The notes under the pieces: generated by a model
Databases searched by the model: none
What the model was told of the DNA's origin: nothing
The model's input: only the letters and a program-made list of their open reading frames with translations
Shown here: one piece after another, positions 1 to 5,770 of the stretch
How positions within the stretch are numbered: the first letter of the stretch is position 1
Layout: every line of letters starts with the position of its first letter
Translations under genes and position numbers: made by a program
Assembly (NCBI GenBank): GCA_017883215.1
Contig: JADGOA010000220.1
Coordinates: 1 to 6,214, forward strand
Source: Thermoanaerobaculia bacterium
GTDB lineage: Bacteria > Acidobacteriota > Thermoanaerobaculia > Gp7-AA8
Reading direction: 5' to 3'
DNA length: 6,214 nt

Positions 1-1
1 C

Positions 2-133
2 GAGCATCATCGTGGCGCTTTCGATGTCATGCACGTCGCGGTGTGGCAGACAATCGTGATCCTGGCCGCCGTGACGATGTTCGTCTTCTGGAGCTTGAAA
101 TTTGCGGAAAAGCCTCTTCAGGCTCGCCGGTAA
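2..133 (+). CDS. Exosortase/archaeosortase-family protein, C-terminal end (partial)
   Basis: Only the last 43 codons lie in the window; the frame is open to the left edge and ends at TAA 131-133. The fragment has an AFDVMHVAVWQ segment followed by a strongly hydrophobic helix (about residues 14-32 of the fragment) and a short basic tail, QARR. Exosortases and archaeosortases are multi-pass cysteine proteases that cleave PEP-CTERM-like sorting signals at the membrane. Their C-terminal end typically carries a conserved His or Arg shortly before the last transmembrane helix, which fits the His in the DVMH segment. The catalytic Cys and Arg lie outside the window, so the subfamily cannot be fixed; XrtH is the best guess because of the downstream gene. 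An unrelated multi-pass membrane protein is possible. Confidence 0.55.
   Translation, partial: EHHRGAFDVMHVAVWQTIVILAAVTMFVFWSLKFAEKPLQARR
90..93 (+). promoter_or_regulatory. Shine-Dalgarno GGAG that decides the TTG start at 102
   Basis: GGAG at 90-93 lies eight bases before TTG 102-104. A stop codon in that same frame (TGA 96-98) means no earlier start is possible. The site lies inside the upstream exosortase gene, so the second gene is read from the same message and is probably translationally coupled. Confidence 0.6.
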
Positions 134-680
134 GGGAGCGGCCGGCTTCCTCGTCGCTCTCGCGGTGTGGTTCGGTCTTTCGACGCCTTACACCCGGCTG
201 CTGGCCGCACTGAGCGAGGCCGCGGTTCGCGTTACCGAGCGGCCGGCGGTCACCTCCATCACACCGGTAGGGACGCTGATGGTGGTCGATCGCACCGACT
301 TTCCTGCCTCGCCGTCGTCCCGGCAACTGGCCGTCGAATCGACCGACATCACCTTCAATTTCATTCTGCTGGTCACGCTCTTCGCGGCAAACGGTCGCGC
401 TCTGTCCGACCGGAACGTCTTCGGTTTCGTCGGTGCGGCCTTTGCGCTCGTCCTGGTGCATGTGGCCGCGGTCGTGTCGTTCGTCAAGGCGGAGGCCGCC
501 GCGAGTTACGGAGTGTGGAGCGCGGCGCACTATGGCCTGGTGGCGCGCCACTTCTGGGAGGCGGCGCCGTTTTTCTACAGCATCATCGGAGTCCATGGTT
601 CTGTCTTCGCGCTCTGGTGGCTCCTCCGGGCGCCGTCGATCGCATCTTCGCAAAGCGCTTCCAGCGCGAAGCATCAGTGA
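102..680 (+). CDS. Four-helix membrane protein, probable exosortase partner (XrtH-associated type)
   Basis: This is a 192-residue integral membrane protein. Predicted helices are at about residues 12-30, 83-97, 105-127 and 155-177, with a roughly 45-residue loop (38-82) between the first two that is probably periplasmic, and a short Ser/Ala-rich C-terminal tail. The start is TTG 102, set by GGAG eight bases upstream and an in-frame stop just before it. The gene overlaps the exosortase end by 32 bases, so the two are one transcription unit. A protein of this size and layout encoded directly after an exosortase gene fits the 'exosortase H-associated membrane protein' group, thought to assist or pair with the protease; its biochemical role is not established. 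The assignment rests on position and topology, not on a decisive motif. It could instead be an unrelated small membrane protein. Confidence 0.7.
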   Translation: MRKSLFRLAGKGAAGFLVALAVWFGLSTPYTRLLAALSEAAVRVTERPAVTSITPVGTLMVVDRTDFPASPSSRQLAVESTDITFNFILLVTLFAANGRALSDRNVFGFVGAAFALVLVHVAAVVSFVKAEAAASYGVWSAAHYGLVARHFWEAAPFFYSIIGVHGSVFALWWLLRAPSIASSQSASSAKHQ

Positions 681-706
681 GCGGCGCCGCAGCGTCACCC
701 TCTCGG

Positions 707-780
707 GGTGCTCGGTTGTCGGTGCTCCGTGCTCGGGTGTCGAGTTTCTTCCGAGCACCGAGCACCGACCACCGAGCACC
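707..780. repeat. Long intergenic hairpin built from 7-base repeats
   Basis: Two 30-base arms (707-736 and 751-780) pair at 28 of 30 positions around a 14-base loop; the mismatches are 717/770 and 728/759. Each arm is itself about four copies of a heptamer: CCGAGCA (one copy reads CCGACCA) on the right and TGCTCGG variants on the left. The hairpin begins 26 bases after the stop of the membrane protein gene. It has no following T-run, so it is not a classical terminator. It could still stop or protect the upstream message, or be a dispersed REP-like element. It lies in the 304-base stretch without genes at 681-984. Confidence 0.85.
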
Positions 781-789
781 ATTTCCTCT

Positions 790-838
790 CGCCATTTAGG
801 TAATGGCCGATCGGCTTATTGCCGAACTGGAAATGGCG
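790..838. promoter_or_regulatory. Nested inverted repeat, possible operator
   Basis: CGCCATTT (790-797) and AAATGGCG (831-838) are perfect inverted copies. Between them lie a perfect palindrome GCCGATCGGC (806-815) and an alternative small stem, TCGGC (811-815) with GCCGA (821-825), around a TTATT loop. The two inner structures share bases and are mutually exclusive. The element overlaps the candidate promoter of the large kinase gene, which would suit a repressor site or an RNA switch. No regulator can be named. Confidence 0.4.
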
Positions 839-847
839 ACGTATGGT
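819..847 (+). promoter_or_regulatory. Candidate sigma-70-type promoter for the CheB/CheR-kinase gene
   Basis: A -35-like TTGCCG (819-824) and a -10-like TATGGT (842-847) are separated by 17 bases, each matching four of six consensus positions. Transcription from here would leave a leader of about 130 bases before the gene at 985. The match is modest and the promoter consensus of the host is unknown. The right arm of the inverted repeat at 790-838 falls in the spacer. Confidence 0.3.
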
Positions 848-984
848 AAATTCGTTGGCGCAGTACACGCCTGATCAGCCGGTCGCGACAGGCGCGCACG
901 AGTCCGGCGGCCACTCCGCAGCCCTCATGCGCGTTCCGCCACAGCCTTCATCCTCAGACGGGTAACCCGAAAGGATGCGAACCG

Positions 985-3900
985 ATGGCTACTCAGACCA
1001 AGCGTTCCGCCAGGCACACTCGGTCGCAGTCGGCCGCACCCACCGCGGCTGCCGAGGCGAGCAGCCCGGAAGAGCGGACGTCGGGCGGTAGCGACGCCGT
1101 GCGCATCGTCGGAATCGGCGCATCGGCCGGAGGTCTCGAAGCATTCATCGAACTCGTTTCCGCCATTCCGACCGACACGGGAATGTCCTTCGTGCTGATC
1201 CAACACCTCGATCCGCGCCACAACAGCATGCTTGTCGACATCCTCACCGGCGCAGCGGCGATTCCGGTGCAGGAGGTCGTCGACGGGATGCGGGCCGAGC
1301 GCGACCATATCTACGTAATCCCGCCTGACACGGAGATGACCGTTCAGAACGACGTTCTACGGTTGGTCCCCCGGACGCCGAAGGTGCCACATCGCACGCT
1401 GGACACGTTCTTCTGCTCGCTGGCGCTGGAACGAAAGAGCAAAGCAATCGGCGTGGTGCTTTCCGGCGCCGACGCGGACGGAGCTTCCGGACTCCAGGCC
1501 ATTCACGACGCCGGGGGGATCACATTCGCGCAGACTCCCGAGAGCGCAAAGTTCGACGTCATGCCGCGGGCAGCCGCCGTCGCGGCGGACTTCGTGCTGC
1601 CGCCAAGTGGCATCGCCGAGCGACTGGTGAGCATCGCCCGGGGCGATGGTTCGAAGGAAGGTGAGCAGCCCGCCGTGGCGTTCGACCGGATCCTGCAATT
1701 GCTGCGCGCCAGCCATCCGGTCGACTTCAACCACTTCAAGCGCGCCAGCGTCGAGCGGCGCATCCTCAGACGCGTTCTCCTCGGAGACTACGACGGGTTG
1801 AGCAGTTACGCCGATTCCCTCGCCAGGGACAGCGCCGTCGTCGAGACCTTGTACCAGGATCTTCTGATCGGCGTGACCTCGTTCTTCCGCGAGCCGGCGC
1901 GCTTCGAGGCGCTCAAGACGATCGTCTTTCCAACGATCGTGCAGAACTGCAGCGCTGAGAACGGCGTCCGCATCTGGGTGGCGGGCTGTTCGACGGGTGA
2001 GGAGGTCTATTCGCTCGCCATGACGCTGCTCGAGTATCTCGACGGCCGTCCCGATGCGCCGCGGATCACCATCTACGGGACCGACATCAACGAGCAGTCG
2101 CTCCGGAAGGCGAGGGCCGCGCTCTACTCGCCGCGCGTCGTGAGCGGCGTGACACCGGAACGGCTGGCGCAATTCTTCACGGCCGCGCCGGGCGGCTACA
2201 AGATCGCCAAGGCTGTGCGCGAGCTCTGCGTCTTCGCCGAGCACGACGTGACCCGCGACGCGCCGTACTCGAGGATCGACCTGGTTACTTGCGCCAACGT
2301 CCTGATCTACTTCGATCCGGAGCTGCAAAAAAAAGCGGTCGCACTCCTTCAGTACGCGCTCGCGCCGGGCGGATTCCTGATGCTCGGGAGCTCGGAGAAT
2401 CTCCGCGGCGCGACCAGTCACCTCACTCCCGTCTCGGCCAAGCCGCTGATCTACCGCAAGCGCCAGGAACCGGGGCCGCCCTCCACGTTCGACGTTGCGC
2501 CTCGTTCGCCGCAGTCAAACCTTGTCGCGGCGGCGTCTGTGCCGGTACGGCTCGTCGGAAGTGGCGCTCGCGATGACGACGATACTTTCCTCGCCGCCCA
2601 TCTCGCTCCCTGCGCTGTGCTCGTCAACGAGCAGATGGAGATCACGCGTATTCGCGGCGAGGTTTCTCCGTTCATCGCGCTGGAACCGGGAGAAGCTTCG
2701 CTCAACCTCTTCAACCTCGTCCGGCATCCCGCGGTCCTGGCGGTGCTGCGGCCCGCTGTCCGCCGCGCGTTCCGCGAACAGACGATGGTGACCCACGAAG
2801 ACATCCTCGTGGTGCACGGCGACGATCGCCGCTCCGTCGCGTTTGAAGTGATTCCGTACGGCACCTCTCCGCCGGACCACGACCGCTGCTGGATCGTGTT
2901 CCACAGCATTCCCGCGCCGGCCAGGCGCAGCGCGAAGGCGGGCGTCAAACCAACGGAGATCGACAGCCTGCGGCACGCACTGGCGACCGCCATCGACGAT
3001 CGCGAGCAACTCGCCGACGAGGCCTCCGCGGCTGCGGAGGAAGCACAGTCGAGCGACGAGGAACTGCGCAGTACGAACGAGGAGCTGGAAACTGCCAAGG
3101 AGGAGCTTCAGTCGGCGAACGAGGAACTGAGCACGCTCAACGACGAGCTCCGGCTTCGCAACACATCGCTGGTGAGAATGAACGACGACATCGAGAATCT
3201 CCTCGGTGCCGTGGAGATCCCCATCCTCTTCGTTGGCACCGACCTGACCGTGCGCCGGTTCAATGTCACCGCCGGCGTGCTGCTCAACCTGCGTTCGGAT
3301 GCGATCGGACGGCCTTTACGCGAGGCGAAGTCGACCCTCGACATCGCCCATCTCGAGAAGCTCGTCGGCGCGGTCATGCAAACGGCCGACGCCGCCGACG
3401 TGGAGGTCAGGGACACGGCGGGCGACTGGCGCCTTCTGCGCGTCCGCGCCTACCGCACCTCCGCGGGGAAAATCGACGGAGCGATCGTGGCGGTGCTCGA
3501 CATCAACGAGCTGAAGCGAAGCCTCCTCGTGGCCGAAGAGGCCACGCGTGCCGCGACGATGCAGTCCGAGGCCAGCGCTCTGCTGGCGTCATCGCTCGAC
3601 TTCGAGACCACGCTCGAGTCTCTGGCCCGTCTCTCGACGGCGGAGTTCGCCGACTGGTGTGCCGTGGACCTGGTCAACGATGATGGTTCGATCCGCCACC
3701 TCACCGTTTCGCACGCCAACCCCGTACTGCGCGAACTGGCGCTGCAGTTCCAACAGGCTGCCTTCAGCGAGCCGGAGAGTGCGCCGGGCGCGCCTCAGGC
3801 ACTGCGCCTGCGCAAGTCAGTGCTTCTTTCCGACATCGCGGAGTGGAAGTTGACCGGCATCCAGCCGGAGGCGAAGATCACGCAGCTCATCGGCGCGCTC

Positions 3901-4881
3901 GGCGTGAGGTCGCTGATCAGCGTGCCGCTCATCGTCCGAGACAGGGTGCTGGGTACGACGACCTTCTCCTCGTCGCGGCGCAGGTACGAGCTGGCCGACC
4001 TGCAGTTAGCCGAGGAGCTGTCGCAACGCGCGGCCGTGGCCATCGATACGGCCATGCTGTTTCGTGAAGCGGAGAGTGCCAACCGCTACAAGGACGCCTT
4101 CCTCGGAACGGTCGCCCACGAGCTGCGCACCCCGCTCACGTCGATCCTCGGATGGGTGCAATTGGCCAACGCCGATCCCGAGATGTATGGCGAAGCCCTG
4201 GTGCGCGTCGACGAGAGTGCCAGCCTGCTGCGGGTATTCATCGAAGACCTGCTCGACGTCACGCGCATTCGCGAGCAGAAGTTGAGCATGGAGATGGCCG
4301 AGATCGACCTGGCGGCACTCGTCAGATCCGCTCTCGAGATTACCGCCACCAGTGCGAGCGGACGCGGTATTCAGGTCCGTTTGCACGTGGCCCTCGATCC
4401 TGCGCCGCTGCGCGGCGATCGCGTGCGGTTGTTGCAGGTCGTGTGGAACCTGCTGAGCAACGCCATCAAGTTCACCGAGCCCGGAGGCGAGATCGACATC
4501 GCGCTCGAACGGGACGGCAACGACGCCCGATTGTCGGTCAGTGACACCGGCGTCGGCATCAGCGCCGACTTCGCGCCGCACGTCTTCGAGCTGTACCGTC
4601 AGGCGGAGAAAACGCCCAGTCACAGGCCGGGACTCGGGATCGGTCTGTCGATCGTCGCGCAGATCGTGAAACTCCACGGCGGGAGCGTGCGCGTCGAGAG
4701 CGCGGGCCTCGGCCACGGATCGACATTCATCGTCACGATCCCCCTTCTCGTGGCCACGCCGGAAGGTCGCGCGGAATCCACGCGCTCCGGGCGCCGCTCC
4801 GGGAGATCCCGCCGAGGCGATCCGGTAGTCGCAGCGACAACCGGATCAGAGGAGCCTTCCGGATCAGAGGAGCCTTCGTGA
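985..4881 (+). CDS. CheB-CheR-PAS-GAF hybrid sensor histidine kinase
   Basis: A 1298-residue soluble protein with no membrane segment. After a low-complexity N-terminus (1-37) comes a CheB methylesterase domain (about 38-218) with Ser47 in GASAGG, His74 in IQHLDP and Asp165 in GADADG, the expected triad. CheR follows (about 231-492): TSFFREP at 298, the SAM-binding loop AGCSTGEE at 333, GTDIN at 365 and NVLIYFD at 438. Next are a PAS-like segment (about 531-642), a heptad coiled coil (655-735), PAS (about 736-845), GAF (about 862-1025), HisKA with His1045 in AHELRTP, and HATPase with the N box (Asn1155, Asn1159), DTGVGI at 1187 and GLGIGL at 1216. It should sense a cytoplasmic signal, autophosphorylate and phosphorylate an unseen regulator; the CheB/CheR targets are unknown. 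No receiver domain is present. The Arg/Ser-rich tail ends in a GSEEPS duplication. Start: ATG 985 with AAGGA at 971-975. Confidence 0.96.
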   Translation: MATQTKRSARHTRSQSAAPTAAAEASSPEERTSGGSDAVRIVGIGASAGGLEAFIELVSAIPTDTGMSFVLIQHLDPRHNSMLVDILTGAAAIPVQEVVDGMRAERDHIYVIPPDTEMTVQNDVLRLVPRTPKVPHRTLDTFFCSLALERKSKAIGVVLSGADADGASGLQAIHDAGGITFAQTPESAKFDVMPRAAAVAADFVLPPSGIAERLVSIARGDGSKEGEQPAVAFDRILQLLRASHPVDFNHFKRASVERRILRRVLLGDYDGLSSYADSLARDSAVVETLYQDLLIGVTSFFREPARFEALKTIVFPTIVQNCSAENGVRIWVAGCSTGEEVYSLAMTLLEYLDGRPDAPRITIYGTDINEQSLRKARAALYSPRVVSGVTPERLAQFFTAAPGGYKIAKAVRELCVFAEHDVTRDAPYSRIDLVTCANVLIYFDPELQKKAVALLQYALAPGGFLMLGSSENLRGATSHLTPVSAKPLIYRKRQEPGPPSTFDVAPRSPQSNLVAAASVPVRLVGSGARDDDDTFLAAHLAPCAVLVNEQMEITRIRGEVSPFIALEPGEASLNLFNLVRHPAVLAVLRPAVRRAFREQTMVTHEDILVVHGDDRRSVAFEVIPYGTSPPDHDRCWIVFHSIPAPARRSAKAGVKPTEIDSLRHALATAIDDREQLADEASAAAEEAQSSDEELRSTNEELETAKEELQSANEELSTLNDELRLRNTSLVRMNDDIENLLGAVEIPILFVGTDLTVRRFNVTAGVLLNLRSDAIGRPLREAKSTLDIAHLEKLVGAVMQTADAADVEVRDTAGDWRLLRVRAYRTSAGKIDGAIVAVLDINELKRSLLVAEEATRAATMQSEASALLASSLDFETTLESLARLSTAEFADWCAVDLVNDDGSIRHLTVSHANPVLRELALQFQQAAFSEPESAPGAPQALRLRKSVLLSDIAEWKLTGIQPEAKITQLIGALGVRSLISVPLIVRDRVLGTTTFSSSRRRYELADLQLAEELSQRAAVAIDTAMLFREAESANRYKDAFLGTVAHELRTPLTSILGWVQLANADPEMYGEALVRVDESASLLRVFIEDLLDVTRIREQKLSMEMAEIDLAALVRSALEITATSASGRGIQVRLHVALDPAPLRGDRVRLLQVVWNLLSNAIKFTEPGGEIDIALERDGNDARLSVSDTGVGISADFAPHVFELYRQAEKTPSHRPGLGIGLSIVAQIVKLHGGSVRVESAGLGHGSTFIVTIPLLVATPEGRAESTRSGRRSGRSRRGDPVVAATTGSEEPSGSEEPS
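4841..4876 (+). repeat. Exact 18-base tandem duplication at the 3' end of the kinase gene
   Basis: Bases 4841-4858 and 4859-4876 are identical (CCGGATCAGAGGAGCCTT), and the match continues one base further. The length is a multiple of three, so the duplication adds six residues (the C-terminus repeats GSEEPS) and keeps the frame. Each copy contains AGAGGAG, a strong Shine-Dalgarno sequence; the second copy is five bases before GTG 4878. Confidence 0.9.
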
Positions 4882-4963
4882 ACGCGGCGACGGTTCCGGG
4901 CGACTGGAGGATTGTTTGACCAGCCAGGTCGTTCGCCTCACGGTCACTTCGCCCGCGTCTTGA
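4878..4963 (+). other. Two overlapping mini reading frames after the kinase stop, possible gene remnant
   Basis: GTG 4878 overlaps the kinase stop (GTGA) and follows AGAGGAG at 4867-4872; it opens a 13-codon frame ending at TGA 4917-4919. That stop overlaps TTG 4916 (TTGA), which follows GGAGG at 4906-4910 and opens a 15-codon frame ending at TGA 4961-4963. Both starts are well placed for coupled translation, but the peptides match nothing I recognise. They may be the remains of a downstream partner gene or chance. The end overlaps the candidate gene at 4944-5162 on the other strand. Confidence 0.25.
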
Positions 4964-5162
4964 ACGGTTTCGTTCGTCCGGGTTGGCCTACCGGCGCTTC
5001 GCCGGGGATGAAATTCGACTGCCCGCTTCTTCCCTGTCTCTTCTCGTATTGCCGCGGGTTGCCCGAGGGCTGTGGCTGGTGGGGGAGAGATTGGCCGTGA
5101 GGATGCTCGTGTTCGCGTCCGCCGTTCTGGTTTACGTCGTTTTCCTTGTTTTGTCTGCTCAT
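4944..5162 (-). CDS. Candidate small hydrophilic, probably disordered protein
   Basis: This 72-residue frame is rich in Gln, Asn, Glu, His, Gly and Pro, starts MSRQNKENDV and ends TKPFKTRAK. It has no hydrophobic segment and no recognisable domain. A hand count of G+C by codon position gives roughly 64/47/69 percent, the pattern expected of real coding DNA in a GC-rich genome and the main support for the call. It lies 60 bases after the CsbD gene on the same strand and fills the gap before the convergent kinase gene. Against it, ATG 5162 has no clear Shine-Dalgarno site, so it would depend on coupling or a weak start. Overlapping frames on both strands here look like shadows. If real, small hydrophilic proteins next to CsbD would suit a stress role, but that is inference. 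Confidence 0.4.
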   Translation of the reverse strand: MSRQNKENDVNQNGGREHEHPHGQSLPHQPQPSGNPRQYEKRQGRSGQSNFIPGEAPVGQPGRTKPFKTRAK

Positions 5163-5203
5163 GCCATGGTGAGCGTGCGAGGAACATGCCTCAGATCAGC
5201 GAA

Positions 5204-5216
5204 CCTCCGGCGGAGG
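5204..5216 (-). terminator. Weak hairpin just after the CsbD gene
   Basis: CCTCC (5204-5208) and GGAGG (5212-5216) form a five-base-pair GC stem around a three-base loop, starting seven bases past the CsbD stop in the direction of transcription. No T-run follows on the minus strand, so at most it is a weak terminator or processing site. Confidence 0.2.
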
Positions 5217-5222
5217 CCCTCC

Positions 5223-5426
5223 TTATCTCTTGATCGTCTTGCCGAGGTCCGTGAGGGCGTCGCCGATCTTCCGCCGAGCCTTCCCGAGCCCCGCCTCGGC
5301 CGCTCCGCCCTTGCGCTCGGCGGCCCCCTCCTTCTCCAGGCGGGCGTTCCCGGTGACCACCCCCGCGGCTTCCTTCAGCCGGCCCTTGACGTTCCGCGCC
5401 TTGCCCCGCATTTCGTTCCTGTTCAT
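5223..5426 (-). CDS. CsbD-family general stress protein
   Basis: This 67-residue protein shows the CsbD layout: MNRNEMRGKARNVKGRLKEAAG, then an Asn/Glu/Lys-rich middle with GNARLEKEGAAERKGG, and a helical end with ALTDLGKTI. The GKxxxxKGxxKE pattern near the start is the family signature, and the length is normal for the family (about 60-70 residues). CsbD proteins are small, soluble and charged, and are induced under general stress in many bacteria; their molecular activity is unknown. Start ATG 5426 is backed by an excellent GGAGG (plus-strand 5434-5438) seven bases upstream. It lies 23 bases after the BON remnant in the same direction, so it is probably co-transcribed with the DUF3309-like gene. 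The long plus-strand frame opposite it is an antisense shadow. Confidence 0.88.
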   Translation of the reverse strand: MNRNEMRGKARNVKGRLKEAAGVVTGNARLEKEGAAERKGGAAEAGLGKARRKIGDALTDLGKTIKR

Positions 5427-5449
5427 GACCTGCCCTCCAGTCCTGCCCG

Positions 5450-5602
5450 CTACGGCTTGATTTTGCCGACCACGAGCTCGTTGTTCACGTCCTTGACGCC
5501 TTTGGTGGCGCGAGCCAGGCGCTCCGCTGTGTCCTTGATCGCCTGGGAGCTGACGCGGCCAATCAGCGTGTCAATCCACCGAACCTCAGAGATGCAAGCC
5601 AC
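5450..5602 (-). pseudogene. BON-domain remnant (C-terminal part)
   Basis: The frame ending at TAG (plus-strand 5450-5452) reads EVRWIDTLIGRVSSQ, then a helix AIKDTAERLARATKGVKDV and NNELVVGKIKP. This matches the second half of a BON domain: the strand ending in TLxGxV, the helix, and the xGVxxVxNxLxV end. The first helix and strand are missing, because upstream DNA codes for the DUF3309-like peptide in another frame. The only nearby start is GTG 5602, giving 50 residues, overlapping the previous gene by 17 bases and lacking a Shine-Dalgarno site. BON proteins bind lipids or membranes and are often periplasmic, but no export signal is left here. A truncated pseudogene is most likely; a shortened working protein translated by coupling is possible. 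Confidence 0.55.
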
Positions 5603-5747
5603 CGAGCAGGAACAAGAGCAGCAGAACGATCAGCACCACGCCGACGATCCCGATGCCGCCGCCCGTACCCCATCTCCGATATCCGTAATAGCCGCCGCCG
5701 CCGCCGAACAGCAGCACCAGAACGACGATCAACAAGATCAGTAACAT
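5586..5747 (-). CDS. DUF3309-like small membrane protein
   Basis: This 53-residue peptide has two hydrophobic helices (residues 1-14 and about 31-50) joined by a Gly/Tyr/aromatic turn, GGGGGYYGYRRWGTGGG, and ends LLGGLHL. This hairpin layout, with the W-G-x-G-G-G segment between helices, resembles DUF3309-type small membrane proteins, which are about 50 residues long and often encoded near stress genes; their function is unknown. Start ATG 5747 has a strong AAGGAG (plus-strand 5754-5759) six bases upstream, and the stop is TGA at 5586-5588. It begins 23 bases after the 76-residue gene and overlaps the BON remnant. The five-glycine run is encoded by a (GCC)5 tract on the plus strand at 5691-5705, which could vary in length. 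Confidence 0.75.
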   Translation of the reverse strand: MLLILLIVVLVLLFGGGGGYYGYRRWGTGGGIGIVGVVLIVLLLLFLLGGLHL

Positions 5748-5770
5748 GAGAATCTCCTTTCAGATTTTGG

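Noticed and set aside
27..782. 251-residue minus-strand reading frame opposite the membrane protein
   Set aside because: Arg-rich low-complexity translation that reads through the intergenic hairpin; a shadow frame.
1357..2421. 354-residue minus-strand reading frame inside the large kinase gene
   Set aside because: It is antisense to well-conserved CheB and CheR domains and is Arg/Asp/Val-rich, as expected of a shadow in GC-rich DNA.
4962..4975. GAACG-GTTT-CGTTC small hairpin after the kinase gene
   Set aside because: A five-pair stem without a T-run is common by chance.
4991..5005. CCGGCG-CTT-CGCCGG hairpin considered as the kinase terminator
   Set aside because: The stem is only six pairs, no T-run follows, and it falls inside the candidate minus-strand gene, so a terminator call is not supported.
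4983..5744. 253-residue plus-strand reading frame
   Set aside because: It runs antisense through the CsbD, BON and DUF3309-like genes, starts at TTG without a ribosome-binding site, and its hydrophobic stretch is the mirror of hydrophilic codons on the other strand.
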